A DNA stretch of 64,000 nucleotides from Nostoc sp. 'Lobaria pulmonaria (5183) cyanobiont' (GTDB lineage Bacteria; Cyanobacteriota; Cyanobacteriia; Cyanobacteriales; Nostocaceae). The position numbers and the translations under genes were made by a program. Shown here one piece after another: positions 33,263-43,402 of the stretch; the stretch's first letter is position 1, and each line of letters starts with the position of its first letter. Location of the stretch: positions 5,068,545 through 5,132,544 of the forward strand of contig NZ_CP026692.1 of assembly GCF_002949795.1 (NCBI RefSeq), written 5' to 3'. The notes under the pieces are model-generated. The model saw only the letters and a program-made list of their open reading frames with translations. It was not told where the DNA came from and searched no databases.

Positions 33263-35232
33263 TGAATGTTCTCCGTTTTCTCCTTTTAGAAGACAGCCTG
33301 TTAGATGCAGAGCTAGCCCAAGCGATACTAACTGAAGGGGGAATTGATTGCGAACTGATCCGAGTCGAAACTGGTGCTGATTTCCTAGCTGCTTTGGAAA
33401 CAGAGGTTTTCGATTTAATACTTGCCGATTATGCCTTGCCCTCTTTTGATGGAATTTCGGCTTTGGAAATTGCCCGAAATCGCACTCCTGAGGTTCCTTT
33501 TATCTTTGTCTCGGCTGCTCTGGGTGAAGAATTAGCAATCGAAGCTTTGAAGAACGGTGCAACCGATTATGTATTAAAGCAACGACTAGGGCGGTTAGTT
33601 CCCTCGGTGCAACGGGCATTGCGGGAAGCGAAAGAGCGGCGTGAGCGCCAGCAAGCAGAGGAGTCTTTACAGAAGAGTGAAGCCAAGTATCGCCGAATTG
33701 TTGATACCTCTTATGAGGGAATCTGGATGATTGACTCTGAAGCCCGAACAGAGTTCGTGAATCAGCGGATATCTCAGATGTTGGGTTATTCCGCAGAAGA
33801 AATGCTCGGTCGTTCTATATTTGATTTTATGGATCGGGCTGATGATATGGCAGCAGCCGAAGCGAAACTTGAGTGGTTCAAAGGAGAAGAGAGCGATCTC
33901 AAAGAAGGGCGATTGCGCTGCCAAGATGGTTCGTATATCTGGACACTGATTTCTGCGACAGCGATTTTGAATGAACAGGGTGAGTGCTTAGGTGCGATCG
34001 CTATGCTAACTGACATCACCGATCGCAAACGCACTGAATCAGAACGCGATCGCCTTTTGCAACTTGAGCAAACAGCCAGGGCGGAAGCTGAAGCTGCTAA
34101 TCGAATCAAAGATGAGTTTTTGGCGGTACTTTCTCATGAATTGCGATCGCCCCTGAATCCGATTCTCGGTTGGGCAAAACTTTTGCAGAGCCGGAAATTT
34201 GATGAGGCATCGCTTAACAAGGCACTGAAAACTATTGAGCGCAATGCCAAATTACAAGCTCAATTAATTGAAGACTTACTAGATGTTTCTCGCATCCTCC
34301 AAGGCAAACTCAGCCTCAACACGATTCCAGTCGATCTGGTATCCACAATTGAAGCCGCAATGGAAACAGTGCATTTAGCAGCAGAGGCTAAAACCATTGA
34401 GATTGAGACGATGCTCGATCCAAATGTGGGGAAAGTTTTGGGTGATGCAGCCCGCTTACAGCAAGTTTTCTGGAATCTTCTATCGAATGCCATCAAGTTT
34501 ACTGAGACTGAGGGAAAAATAAATGTGCGATTGCAGCACATCGACGCTCAAGCGCAAATTACTTTCAGTGATACAGGTAAAGGCATTGACCCTGACTTTT
34601 TACCTCATGTATTTGACTATTTCCGTCAGAGTGATAGTACAACAACTAGAAGGTTTGGTGGATTAGGGTTAGGTTTAGCGATCGCTCGTCACTTGATTGA
34701 GATGCACGGGGGAACGATTTGGGCGGAAAGTCCTGGTGAGGAGCAGGGAGCGATTTTCACAGTTAGGTTGCCGCTAATCAAGGACGGGGCGACGATCGAG
34801 GATGACACAAATACTGATTCCTCAACTGCCGCTTTTCCCTCCTCGCCCCTGATGGGTTTACAAGTGCTGGTTGTGGATGACAATGATGATACCCGCGACT
34901 TTTTCAGCTTTGTACTGGAACAGTTTGGCGCGATCGTCACCGCAGTAGCATCAGGAGATGAAGCATTACAAGCGCTAACCCAGTCAAAGCCAGATATCTT
35001 ACTCAGCGATATTGGGATGCCAGAGATGAACGGGTATATGCTGATGCAAAAGGTGCGGACTCTGGAAGCAAAAATCGGAGGAAAACAGATGCCGGCGATC
35101 GCTCTGACTGCTTATGCAGGCGAAATCAATCAGCAGTACGCACTAAGAGCAGGGTTTCAACAGCACATCGTTAAACCTGTAGCACCAGAGGAATTGCTCA
35201 TGGTAATTTCTAACTTAGTCCAATCTACTTAA
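33262..35232 (+). CDS. Hybrid histidine kinase: receiver, PAS, kinase, receiver
   Basis: A 656-residue soluble hybrid kinase. The start at 33262 is chosen because AAAAGGAGAG lies just upstream and the TGATG overlap couples it to the regulator gene; an upstream in-frame ATG would prepend 24 unlikely residues. Order: receiver 1 (FLLLEDSLLDAEL, phosphoacceptor Asp in LADYALPSFDG), PAS (YRRIVDTSYEGIWMIDSEAR), kinase with H box FLAVLSHELRSPLNPILGW, N box FWNLLSNAIKFTE and G boxes TFSDTGKGID and GGLGLGLAIARH, then receiver 2 (VLVVDDNDDTRDFF, ILLSDIGMPEMNG). Fourth member of the operon starting with the XRE gene. Output is by phosphotransfer only; no DNA-binding domain is visible. Confidence 0.93.
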   Translation: MNVLRFLLLEDSLLDAELAQAILTEGGIDCELIRVETGADFLAALETEVFDLILADYALPSFDGISALEIARNRTPEVPFIFVSAALGEELAIEALKNGATDYVLKQRLGRLVPSVQRALREAKERRERQQAEESLQKSEAKYRRIVDTSYEGIWMIDSEARTEFVNQRISQMLGYSAEEMLGRSIFDFMDRADDMAAAEAKLEWFKGEESDLKEGRLRCQDGSYIWTLISATAILNEQGECLGAIAMLTDITDRKRTESERDRLLQLEQTARAEAEAANRIKDEFLAVLSHELRSPLNPILGWAKLLQSRKFDEASLNKALKTIERNAKLQAQLIEDLLDVSRILQGKLSLNTIPVDLVSTIEAAMETVHLAAEAKTIEIETMLDPNVGKVLGDAARLQQVFWNLLSNAIKFTETEGKINVRLQHIDAQAQITFSDTGKGIDPDFLPHVFDYFRQSDSTTTRRFGGLGLGLAIARHLIEMHGGTIWAESPGEEQGAIFTVRLPLIKDGATIEDDTNTDSSTAAFPSSPLMGLQVLVVDDNDDTRDFFSFVLEQFGAIVTAVASGDEALQALTQSKPDILLSDIGMPEMNGYMLMQKVRTLEAKIGGKQMPAIALTAYAGEINQQYALRAGFQQHIVKPVAPEELLMVISNLVQST

Positions 35233-35769
35233 ATTTTGTTATCAACCTGAGTAATTAGATGAACTTGCTTAATGTTACAGATTTTAAACTATTCTTCACA
35301 AGTAATATAATCTTTTTAATTGCCTGGAATACTCCAAGTAATGCAGAAAATGTGTGTCAAGACGGCTCGGTTAAGGTTTTTTGATGAAAATTCTAGATCG
35401 CAAAGACGCGATCGCCGTCAAGACGAAAGACCGATTATTGTAGAGACGGCGATTCATCGCGTCTCTTACCTGAACCGAACAGTATTGCGCCCCTACAAAT
35501 CTCCAAATAATTTGGGATAATTTATTTTTTGCAAGTCCTTAACGCATATTTAACTTTACCAGATGTGTAATCATTCATGAATAATCAGATCCCTGACTTC
35601 TCTAGAAAGTCGATAATCTTGTTGAGCATGAATCATTCAGGATTGTTATATAGATAATTTTTATCTAGTAGATTTAATATTTCATCAATTTTATCCGTGT
35701 TTGTACTCTATCATAACTTTACGGATACTCTTAGAATCAACCTAAATTTATTTCCGTAAGGAGTCGGAT
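35233..35769. other. Spacer with repeat hairpin upstream of a pentapeptide gene
   Basis: About 540 bases. A 66-codon frame (35320-35520) is Arg-rich and spans repeat sequence, so I do not accept it. The hairpin at 35442-35466 is the main structure. AAGGAG at 35756-35761 serves the next gene. Confidence 0.5.
35442..35466. repeat. GAGACG hairpin repeat
   Basis: AGAGACGGCGAT pairs with ATCGCGTCTCT with one bulged base and a 2-base loop. The same theme (GAGACGCA and TGCGTCTC) occurs after nadA at 52815-52837. This looks like a dispersed hairpin family of Nostoc spacers. Confidence 0.6.
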
Positions 35770-37011
35770 ATGAAGACTTATGACATGTCTTTCATAAAGA
35801 CCAATGGACTCACAACTTTGTTGGGATTTGTCTCAGTTATATTTATTTTATCATTCACTCTAATTATATTATTTTTTGAAAATATTCAAGGATTTTCAAA
35901 TCAAGAAAAAATTGAATACATCACTCAAGCATTAACAACGATTGCCATAATTATTGGGGGATTGGCATTAATTCTCAATGGTTACTATACTTCCAGACTC
36001 TCTCTGGATGAGAATCACAGCTTGTTAACGCAACTCCTAGCTGGAACACTAGCTTGGGATAACAATATCGTAAATTGTATCAATCAGACACAACTAACTC
36101 CACAAGAAATTGTTTCCGAACGCTTTTCTAAAGCGATTGAACAACTAGGAAATGAAAAGATTGAAACGCGATTTGCTGCAATTTATGCTTTGGAACGAAT
36201 TGCCAAAGATTCCCCGAAAGATCATTGGACAATCATGGAAATCCTCGCTGCTTTTATCCGCGAGAACGCCCCAGTGAATAGGGAATATGAGGATGAGTCA
36301 CTACAATCATCAAAACTTCCTACAGATATTCAAACAGCCTTAACTGTCATTGGAAGACGCGACTCATCTAAAGATCCAGTCAATCAGAAACTCGATTTAC
36401 GCAATACAGACCTTAGTAATGCAGACTTAACAGAAGCTAACCTCTCTAGAGCGATTATTGTCGGGGCTAACTTGCAATGGGTCAATTTTACCAGAGTAAA
36501 CCTCTCGGAAGCAGACTTATCAGTGACCTGTCTTTGTGGCTCAATCCTCTATGAAGCCAACCTGCAAAAAGCAATCCTCCCAGAAGCCAATCTCCAAGGC
36601 GCAGTTCTTAGAAAAGCGAACCTTTCCCAAGCAATCCTTTACGATGCCAACTTGGAAGGGACAGTTCTTTGTGATGCCAACTTGGAAGGAGCAGTTCTTT
36701 GTGATGCCAACTTGGAAGGAGCAATCCTTTGTGATGCCAACTTGGAAGAAGTCAACTTCGAGGGTAGCAATCTCCAAGATGCAAACCTGATTGGTAGTAA
36801 CTTGCAAAGGGCAAAACTGGCTGGCGCTAATCTAGAAAGTGCATTACTGAGTACAGCTAACCTCCAAGAAGCTAATTTCCAAGAAGCTAACCTTTGTGGA
36901 GCAAACTTGAGCGGCTCGGAAAATGTAGAATCACAGCAGATTGAACAAGCAATTGGCGATCGCACAACCATCCTACCGGAAAATCTGAAAATACCCCAAC
37001 ATTGGCGGTAA
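35770..37011 (+). CDS. Membrane-anchored pentapeptide-repeat protein
   Basis: A 413-residue paralogue of the 18133 gene. Two hydrophobic spans at about 15-40 (LLGFVSVIFILSFTLIILFF) and 57-75 (IAIIIGGLALILNGYYTSRL) are followed by the shared module ERFSKAIEQLGNEKIETRFA, ALERIAKDSPKDHWTIMEIL and IQTALTVIGRRDSSKD. About 33 pentapeptides follow, including near-duplicate NLEGAVLCDANLEGAILCDA units that imply recent slippage in the DNA at about 36645-36750. The end is the family signature IEQAIGDRTTILPENLKIPQ then HWR. AAGGAG lies nine bases before the ATG. Role unknown; probably a membrane-tethered beta-helix interaction surface. Confidence 0.92.
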   Translation: MKTYDMSFIKTNGLTTLLGFVSVIFILSFTLIILFFENIQGFSNQEKIEYITQALTTIAIIIGGLALILNGYYTSRLSLDENHSLLTQLLAGTLAWDNNIVNCINQTQLTPQEIVSERFSKAIEQLGNEKIETRFAAIYALERIAKDSPKDHWTIMEILAAFIRENAPVNREYEDESLQSSKLPTDIQTALTVIGRRDSSKDPVNQKLDLRNTDLSNADLTEANLSRAIIVGANLQWVNFTRVNLSEADLSVTCLCGSILYEANLQKAILPEANLQGAVLRKANLSQAILYDANLEGTVLCDANLEGAVLCDANLEGAILCDANLEEVNFEGSNLQDANLIGSNLQRAKLAGANLESALLSTANLQEANFQEANLCGANLSGSENVESQQIEQAIGDRTTILPENLKIPQHWR

Positions 37012-37045
37012 TAAAAACTAAAGTTTCAGCATCTAAAACTTGATC

Positions 37046-37083
37046 ACACGATCGGGACGCATAGTTATACGTCCCTATCGTGT
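37046..37083 (+). terminator. Hairpin terminator after the pentapeptide gene
   Basis: ACACGATCGGGACG (37046-37059) pairs with CGTCCCTATCGTGT (37070-37083) with one mismatch and a 10-base loop, followed by a short TTTAATTT tract. It lies between convergent genes and may stop transcription from both sides. Confidence 0.65.
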
Positions 37084-37143
37084 TTAATTTAATTAAAGCT
37101 TGGATGGACTGAGAAATGTTTTGACAGCAGGCTAGAAACTCAG

Positions 37144-39129
37144 CTAGCTGCGGCTCAAAAACATAGTCAAGACCACTCCCAGGATAATCGATCCACTGCC
37201 AAGGATGAATGACCAGAAGCGATGATAACTGTTAACAATAGTGCCATTTTCACTTTGGAGTTGAATCAAATCCATCCAAGGCGCAACACCCCGACGGAAC
37301 CAACCCACAGCGCCAACTTGTTCGCCAATCAAGCTTTGGACTCGCTTCATCCCAAACAGAAAATTGCCGATGGGTCCAAAGCGTGAGGCGTAGTGCAGAT
37401 AAAGCATTCCGCTACGATCTTGAATTTTTAAATCGGAACCAAATTTATAACCAGCGTCGCCACGACCAATAAGTTGACCTTCTAGTTTTGCAGGTTGTCC
37501 ACGTAACGGACTGGCATAAGGGTCTGACATCAAGGTGAGAATATCGGTTTCTGGTGCTTGCTTATAGTCGGGGAACATCACCAAGGCTTTGACCATAATT
37601 CCGATCCCTAAGCCAATTAGTGGCGCACCCAATACTAAACCTGTGTTTGGCGAACTTGACCACAGAATCACACCCATTACCAAGCCAACGAAGAAACCAA
37701 TTGTTTCAGCGCCGTACAATACAACATCTAAAAAGAAGTTGCCGTAAAGTCTACTTTTATTGAGACTTTTACCTTCTCCAATAACTCGCCCCATATCAAA
37801 CTCGGTCGGTAAACCCAATTGTTCGGCATAAGTGCTTAATGCACGAACTCGTTTGCCTGTCAAGGGATGAGTGGAATTTAACTCCATCCACCAACCCCAA
37901 GGGTTAAACATATCCCACAGAAAGACACGACCAACTTTTTGGGTATCAGATGCAATGCGGTAGGCGGTTCCTGTGGAAGCGGCGGCTTTATGGTCATAGA
38001 TACCCAAGGCGCGAGTCCCTTCAATTAAACGGCTGGGTTCTTGTGTGCGCGAACCTTCTTCTAAAATTCCGTAGGCAATCTTCACCAAAGCGCGGGATAA
38101 TCCATTGGGATTACCCGTACTTTCGGCTGCAAAGTGGTCAGCAAAGTATTCTCGTGTGCGGGAGAGGTACAGCAGTAGATAAGTACCGATGACATAAAAC
38201 ACGTAAGCAACTAAGGCAGCAGTTTGCATCGCATCTTTGATTTTGCTATCGCCACCACGCCCAAATCTTCTGGCTGTGCTGTAAATCAAGTAACAAATTT
38301 GTACTAAGGTAGAAGCTACTGTCATTACTGCAAAATCCCAGTGGACGATGTGCCCCAGTTCGTGGGCGTAGACGGTAGCAATTTCATCGTCATCGAGGTA
38401 TGTGAAAAGTCCCTGACTGACGACTAAACGAGCGCTGTTCGGCAATGAGCCATAAGTAAAAGCCGTGGGGTTTTGGTCGTTAATAATTCCCAAACGGGGC
38501 GTTTTCAGCTTTTTCTGCTCACAGACTTGGCGAATAACTTTAGCTGTCTCTGGACTGAGGGTTTCAACTTCTGCCAACTCTACCCAGCGAGTTTGGTAAA
38601 GCCAGCTTTGAGTTAAGTCCATGAGAAATGGAGACAAGAAAAAGGCGGCGATATTAAAAACTAGGGTAATACCAATAGCGATCGCTAATCCTTGGAGTGG
38701 ATTATCGCTACCCAAAATAAATACTAAGCTCAAACCTAAAGCCAACACCATGCCAAACAACAAGGTGATGGTGACACCAGAAGCTAACGCTAAACTACCA
38801 CCCACTCCCCCCATTGCTAATTTCATCCCAGTCGTAGCGGCGCGACCAGCTTTTTGGCTAGTGTTAGATGGCGTTTGACGGAAGGATTGACTAGCTTGTT
38901 CTGCCCAACTACGAGCCTGTGGGTTTTCACTGATGATTAACTTTTGACACAGGGACTTGGCTTTTTCGATTTCGCCTGTGGCTTGATAGGCTTTTATCAG
39001 CCACATCTGTGCTGAAAGATAATCTGAGGAATTGTGTTCAACACAATCGCGGCAGAATTGTTCGAGTAATTCAACCGCTTCTTGATAACGTTTTTGATTT
39101 AAGGCATCTAATGCAGATTGCAATGACAT
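37144..39129 (-). CDS. M48 family membrane zinc metalloprotease with N-terminal helical repeats
   Basis: A 661-residue membrane protease related to HtpX/Ste24. Residues 1-95 are TPR-like helices (SALDALNQKRYQEAVELLEQ). Two spans follow at about 120-170 (GVTITLLFGMVLALGLSLVF, LAIAIGITLVFNIAAFFLS). The zinc site is HELGH (His256-Glu257, His260) in YAHELGHIVHWD, and the third ligand is in LSRTREYFADHFAAE. Later membrane spans include ETIGFFVGLVMGVILW. The C-terminal third (SPLRGQPAKLEGQLIGRGDA) ends in a last hydrophobic segment. Such proteases usually degrade or process membrane proteins under stress; the substrate is unknown. It is divergent from proA. Confidence 0.93.
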   Translation of the reverse strand: MSLQSALDALNQKRYQEAVELLEQFCRDCVEHNSSDYLSAQMWLIKAYQATGEIEKAKSLCQKLIISENPQARSWAEQASQSFRQTPSNTSQKAGRAATTGMKLAMGGVGGSLALASGVTITLLFGMVLALGLSLVFILGSDNPLQGLAIAIGITLVFNIAAFFLSPFLMDLTQSWLYQTRWVELAEVETLSPETAKVIRQVCEQKKLKTPRLGIINDQNPTAFTYGSLPNSARLVVSQGLFTYLDDDEIATVYAHELGHIVHWDFAVMTVASTLVQICYLIYSTARRFGRGGDSKIKDAMQTAALVAYVFYVIGTYLLLYLSRTREYFADHFAAESTGNPNGLSRALVKIAYGILEEGSRTQEPSRLIEGTRALGIYDHKAAASTGTAYRIASDTQKVGRVFLWDMFNPWGWWMELNSTHPLTGKRVRALSTYAEQLGLPTEFDMGRVIGEGKSLNKSRLYGNFFLDVVLYGAETIGFFVGLVMGVILWSSSPNTGLVLGAPLIGLGIGIMVKALVMFPDYKQAPETDILTLMSDPYASPLRGQPAKLEGQLIGRGDAGYKFGSDLKIQDRSGMLYLHYASRFGPIGNFLFGMKRVQSLIGEQVGAVGWFRRGVAPWMDLIQLQSENGTIVNSYHRFWSFILGSGSIILGVVLTMFLSRS

Positions 39130-39537
39130 AGGATCTCCCTAGTGAAGGAGTGGTATTTGATCTATCAATACTAAATAGATTCAGCGATCGTCACTGCAAT
39201 TTCGTAAAAATTTAAATAATGACAGTATAAAATATTTACTAAAGTAAAAGACTAGAGAAACATATATTACTATGTCTCTCTAGCCTCAGGAACGCATAAA
39301 TCATGTTTAAGATTTTCAAATAAAACCTGTAATAATACTTACAATATTTTTGACGCTGTAAACTTACTACCTCTTTACCTATGTTTGATAATCAAAGAAT
39401 AAATGTTTTGAACCCAGTCTTGCTTCACCCGATTAGAGTAATAATTGATTACCCAAATGGTTCACCCGATTGGAGGAAGACGAATGATGAACATAACCTG
39501 AGATTGATAAGATGAAGATAAAGTAAAGATTTGTACT
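39130..39537. other. Divergent promoter region between the M48 protease and proA
   Basis: About 410 bases, AT-rich, with no open frame worth calling. CACCCGATTGGAGTA-like text recurs (TTCACCCGATTAGAG near 39424 and TTCACCCGATTGGAG near 39461), a 15-base direct repeat with one mismatch spaced 37 bases. This could be a regulator site for either gene. Confidence 0.4.
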
Positions 39538-40845
39538 ATGACTATTCTTGATATTGCTTCTCCCTTAATTAAGATCGCCGGACAAACCCGCCAAGCTGCA
39601 AGTAAACTAGCAATTCTCTCCACGGAGGCAAAAAATCAAGCACTTGTGGCGATCGCTCAAGCTTTAGAATCAGCTAAAGATGAAATTTTACAAGCAAATG
39701 TTGCTGATTGTAAAGCTGCGACTGCTGAAGGAATTCCCCAACCACTTTATAAGCGCTTGCAGTTAGATGAACATAAATTAAGAGATGCGATCGCTGGGGT
39801 ACGAGATGTTGGTAAGCTAGCCGATCCAATTGGTAAAGTCCAGATTCACCGCGAACTTGACACTGGCTTAGTTCTGAAACGCATCACTTGTCCTTTAGGT
39901 GTTTTGGGGATTATTTTTGAAGCCCGTCCAGAAGCGGCGATTCAAATTGTTTCCTTAGCAATCAAATCGGGAAATGGTGTAATCCTCAAATGTGGAAAGG
40001 AAGCTGTGCGTTCTTGCGAAGCAATAGTTAAGGCAATTAAACAAGGATTGTCTCAAACTGCTGTTAACCCAGATGCAGTGCAGTTGCTCACAACTAGAGA
40101 AGAAACTTTAGAACTTTTGAAGTTAGATAAATATGTAGATTTAATTATTCCTAGAGGTTCTAATTCCTTTGTCAGATTTGTACAGGAAAATACGCGCATT
40201 CCGGTACTAGGTCACGCCGACGGAATTTGTCATCTTTATATAGATAAAGCCGCCGATATTTCTAAAGCAGTTCCGATTACCGTTGATGCTAAAGCACAAT
40301 ATCCTGCTGTTTGTAATGCGATTGAAACTTTGCTAGTTCACCAATCAATTGCTACAGAATTTTTACCGAAAGTTGCTGAGGCTTTGCAAGAACGCCATGT
40401 AGAATTAAGAGGCGATAAACGCACCTTGAAAATTTTACCTAACATTGTAGCTGCAACAGAAACCGACTGGGAAACGGAATATAGCGATTTTATTTTGTCG
40501 ATCAAGATTGTAGACTCTATAGAAGATGCGATCGCTCATATTAACCAATATGGTTCTCGTCATACCGATGCGATTATCTCTGAAGATCCAGCATCTATTG
40601 AAACTTTCTTTGGACTGGTAAATTCAGCTAATATATTCCACAATTGTTCTACCCGCTTTGCTGATGGCTTCCGCTATGGTTTTGGTGCAGAAGTAGGAAT
40701 TAGTACACAACAAATGCCTCCCCGCGGCCCCGTTGGTTTAGAAGGATTAGTCACATACAAATATCAAATGACTGGCGATGGTCATATTGTCGCAACTTAT
40801 ACCGGGGCAAATGCTAAAGCTTTTATTCATCAGGATTTAGTGTAA
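39538..40845 (+). CDS. proA: Gamma-glutamyl phosphate reductase (glutamate-5-semialdehyde dehydrogenase)
   Basis: ProA reduces gamma-glutamyl phosphate with NADPH, the second step of proline synthesis. The 435-residue length is typical. Family blocks are [20 protein letters not shown] and [14 protein letters not shown] nucleotide-contact region is [20 protein letters not shown], the active-site cysteine segment is [16 protein letters not shown], and the end contains [20 protein letters not shown]. The proB kinase gene is not in the window. An upstream ATG-rich leader gives no clear ribosome site beyond AAAGA. Confidence 0.97.
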   Translation: MTILDIASPLIKIAGQTRQAASKLAILSTEAKNQALVAIAQALESAKDEILQANVADCKAATAEGIPQPLYKRLQLDEHKLRDAIAGVRDVGKLADPIGKVQIHRELDTGLVLKRITCPLGVLGIIFEARPEAAIQIVSLAIKSGNGVILKCGKEAVRSCEAIVKAIKQGLSQTAVNPDAVQLLTTREETLELLKLDKYVDLIIPRGSNSFVRFVQENTRIPVLGHADGICHLYIDKAADISKAVPITVDAKAQYPAVCNAIETLLVHQSIATEFLPKVAEALQERHVELRGDKRTLKILPNIVAATETDWETEYSDFILSIKIVDSIEDAIAHINQYGSRHTDAIISEDPASIETFFGLVNSANIFHNCSTRFADGFRYGFGAEVGISTQQMPPRGPVGLEGLVTYKYQMTGDGHIVATYTGANAKAFIHQDLV

Positions 40846-40992
40846 AGTATTCTCACATATAGGACTCATGTCTGATTTCGGAACAAGATTTAAAATGAAA
40901 TCCCGATAAAACGGGCTTTTCAGTCTCAATCTGTTTTCAAAAATCAAATCGGAGTCCGATAGTCGGGCCAGTTACAAAAAAGTAGATTTCGC

Positions 40993-41943
40993 ATGAGTAG
41001 CAAAATATCTAAGGTCGGTATTATTGGTGCGGGTAATGTGGGTGCAGATGTAGCAAATGCTTTAGTGCTACTCGGTAAATGTGTAACAGTCGTCCTTTTT
41101 GACCGAACTTTATCAAAAGCTGAGGGGCAAGCATGGGATATTGAAGACACCATTCCCCTACTTAAAGACATGGAAATTATACCATCAAATCAGTATGAAG
41201 ATTTAGCAGATTCTGATGTGATTGTCGTGACTGTTGGGGTGCAGCAAAAAGAAGGACAAAGCCGATTAGATACGTTGAGCGATAATGCAGAGATCATGCG
41301 TTCAACAATAAAAGAATTGGATCGAGTTGCACCGAATTCAATCGTACTTATTGTTAGCAATCCAGTGGATGTACTAACACGGATTGCGATCGCCAGTTCC
41401 ACTAGAGCAGAAAACCTAATTTTCGGTTCAGGAACCGTTCTTGATACTGCTAGACTGAGATATCAACTTGGTAAGCGATTGAACGTTAGTAAACAAGACG
41501 TTCGTGTTTATGTGATTGGAGAGCATGGAGACAGTGAATTTGTCGTTTGGTCTAGTGCATTTATTGGGGCAATTCCGTTAGCTGAATTTCCCATACCACA
41601 AGGAGCAACGCTGGAACAAATTCAGCAAGAGTACGCAGAGTTAACCCGTAAGCGAGCCTATAATATTTCTGAACGTAAAGGAAATACTAGCTATGGCATA
41701 TCAACTGTAGTTTGCCAGTTAGTTGATACCATCCTGCGAGATGAAAAGCAGATATTTCCAGTATCGGTAAGAGCAGATTCTAACTATGGAATTGGCAGTG
41801 AAGTTGTTCTTGGACTTCCATGTATCATTAGCTCCCAAGGTATTGAGCGCCAACTGGTGTTACCAAGAAATGCTGATGAACAACGTTTATTAAAAGAGTC
41901 AGCCACCGAACTGAATGAAGCCTACAATTCTTTGGATAATTAA
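40993..41943 (+). CDS. ldh: L-lactate dehydrogenase
   Basis: NAD-dependent 2-hydroxyacid dehydrogenase of 316 residues. The Rossmann start is VGIIGAGNVGADVANAL, followed by the mobile-loop area VTVGVQQKEGQSRLD with a Gln at the position where LDH has Gln and malate dehydrogenase has Arg. The substrate and NAD contacts are IVSNPVDVLT, and the catalytic His178 lies in YVIGEHGDSE. The fold and the Gln favour lactate over malate as substrate. LDH is patchily distributed in cyanobacteria; its role would be fermentative NADH disposal in the dark. It follows proA by 147 bases on the same strand but probably has its own promoter. Confidence 0.9.
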   Translation: MSSKISKVGIIGAGNVGADVANALVLLGKCVTVVLFDRTLSKAEGQAWDIEDTIPLLKDMEIIPSNQYEDLADSDVIVVTVGVQQKEGQSRLDTLSDNAEIMRSTIKELDRVAPNSIVLIVSNPVDVLTRIAIASSTRAENLIFGSGTVLDTARLRYQLGKRLNVSKQDVRVYVIGEHGDSEFVVWSSAFIGAIPLAEFPIPQGATLEQIQQEYAELTRKRAYNISERKGNTSYGISTVVCQLVDTILRDEKQIFPVSVRADSNYGIGSEVVLGLPCIISSQGIERQLVLPRNADEQRLLKESATELNEAYNSLDN

Positions 41944-41986
41944 AATCAATTCAAATAGTCTGTTTAAAAACGTCCTTTTTTGAATG

Positions 41987-43402
41987 TTAAACTAAGGCTT
42001 TAAGTAAAGCTTGAAGTTTCAGTTGCACCTCTGCAAACTCCTTGCCAGGATCGGAGCCAGCCACGATACCAGCACCAGCATACAATCTCGCGCGATCGCC
42101 ATCAATTAATGCTGAACGAATTCCCACGATAAACTCACAGTTCCCCTGAGAATCTATCCAACCTAAAGGTGCAGCATATAAACCCCTTTCAAAGTTTTCA
42201 TAACGACGAATTTCGGCACAAGCTACATCTTGTGCCGCACCCGCAACGGCTGGCGTAGGATGCAATTGTCCAACAATCTTTAATGGGTGTATGTCAGCAG
42301 GAACCATAGCACTGATTGGTGTCCATAAATGCTGGATATTCGATAATTGTCGCAGCCGTGGTGCTAATATTTGCGGTAATAAACCTAACTGGGATAGGCG
42401 TTGTGTAATGAAATCAAGCACTAGGGAATGTTCGTGCTTTTCTTTTTCACTATTTAGTAAGCGATTGGCATTAGCTGCATCTTTAGCAGGGGTTTTACCT
42501 CGTGGTGCAGAACCAGCTAAAGCATCAGTGATTAACTGTTGATTATTAATACTAATTAATCTTTCTGGACTTGCACCAATAAAATTTTGTCCTTTGCCAT
42601 TACTTGTAGAAAAAATATAACAATTAGGATGGTTCTGTCTAAGATTATTTAATGATTTAACTAAGCTAAAGTGGTTGCTTGACTTGACATCTAATACATC
42701 TGCTAAGACAATTTTGCTTAAATGGCTAGACCGAATTTTTTCTAAAGCAGATACTACTGAACGTTTAAACTGAGTAGGATTAGTGACAGATTTATTATAT
42801 AAGTTTGCTGAGAAACAATCAATATTAGCAGAGTAATATTCTAAAGATTGAATAAATTCAATCTTCTTTTGCAAATTTTCCAACAATCTTTCAATATTTG
42901 CGTTTTCATTAATAATTATATTTGTTACTAATACACAACGCTGATTTTTTACAGCTACTTGCCAACGTGGAAGAAAAATGGTACCAGATGGAAATGGATA
43001 ATCTAGTTGGGCATTTTTATCAAAAAAGCTGAAATAACAAAAAAAGTGAGGACCAGAAAAAGGTTGGTTCGCGTTACCAAAATTAATTATATTTTTTAGA
43101 CAAGATTTGATAAAATATTCTGCTTGACTAAAACGATTTGAGCCATCAATCTGTAATTTTGCTACAGCATCAATTGCTGCGATCGCTTCTCCTTTACCTC
43201 TATCCTCAAAGTAAAAATTTATTTCATTTGCTTGTGTAAGTTTATCCAATACAAGTAAAGGGTCAACTAAATCAATTTCTTGGGAGATACTGACAATTTG
43301 TTTGCAATCATTTTTGACGCACTTTTCTTGCACTGCTACCAGAAATTGATATAAATCTTTGTGCTTTACAAAGAAGTTGCTACGACATGGTGAAACTGTC
43401 AT
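41987..43402 (-). CDS. menF: Isochorismate synthase (phylloquinone pathway)
   Basis: MenF converts chorismate to isochorismate, the entry to phylloquinone (the photosystem I A1 cofactor). The 471-residue protein has the chorismate-binding fold in its C-terminal half: SSHLSKIVLADVLDVKSSN, FIGASPERLISI, DALAGSAPRGKTPAKDA, EKHEHSLVLDFIT, HPTPAVAGAAQ and the closing YAGAGIVAGSDPGKEFAEV. The N-terminal half is poorly conserved, as usual. It is transcribed away from menA, with 310 bases between the starts. This divergent menF/menA arrangement is typical of cyanobacteria. Confidence 0.95.
   Translation of the reverse strand: MTVSPCRSNFFVKHKDLYQFLVAVQEKCVKNDCKQIVSISQEIDLVDPLLVLDKLTQANEINFYFEDRGKGEAIAAIDAVAKLQIDGSNRFSQAEYFIKSCLKNIINFGNANQPFSGPHFFCYFSFFDKNAQLDYPFPSGTIFLPRWQVAVKNQRCVLVTNIIINENANIERLLENLQKKIEFIQSLEYYSANIDCFSANLYNKSVTNPTQFKRSVVSALEKIRSSHLSKIVLADVLDVKSSNHFSLVKSLNNLRQNHPNCYIFSTSNGKGQNFIGASPERLISINNQQLITDALAGSAPRGKTPAKDAANANRLLNSEKEKHEHSLVLDFITQRLSQLGLLPQILAPRLRQLSNIQHLWTPISAMVPADIHPLKIVGQLHPTPAVAGAAQDVACAEIRRYENFERGLYAAPLGWIDSQGNCEFIVGIRSALIDGDRARLYAGAGIVAGSDPGKEFAEVQLKLQALLKALV

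Noticed and set aside
35320-35520. 66-codon Arg-rich plus-strand frame
   Set aside because: It runs through a GAGACG hairpin repeat, has no ribosome site and has spacer-like composition.
36536-36971. Several frames overlapping the pentapeptide repeats at 36.5-37.0 kb
   Set aside because: 15-bp periodic repeats open alternative frames on both strands; only the pentapeptide frame has a start with AAGGAG and a full domain plan.
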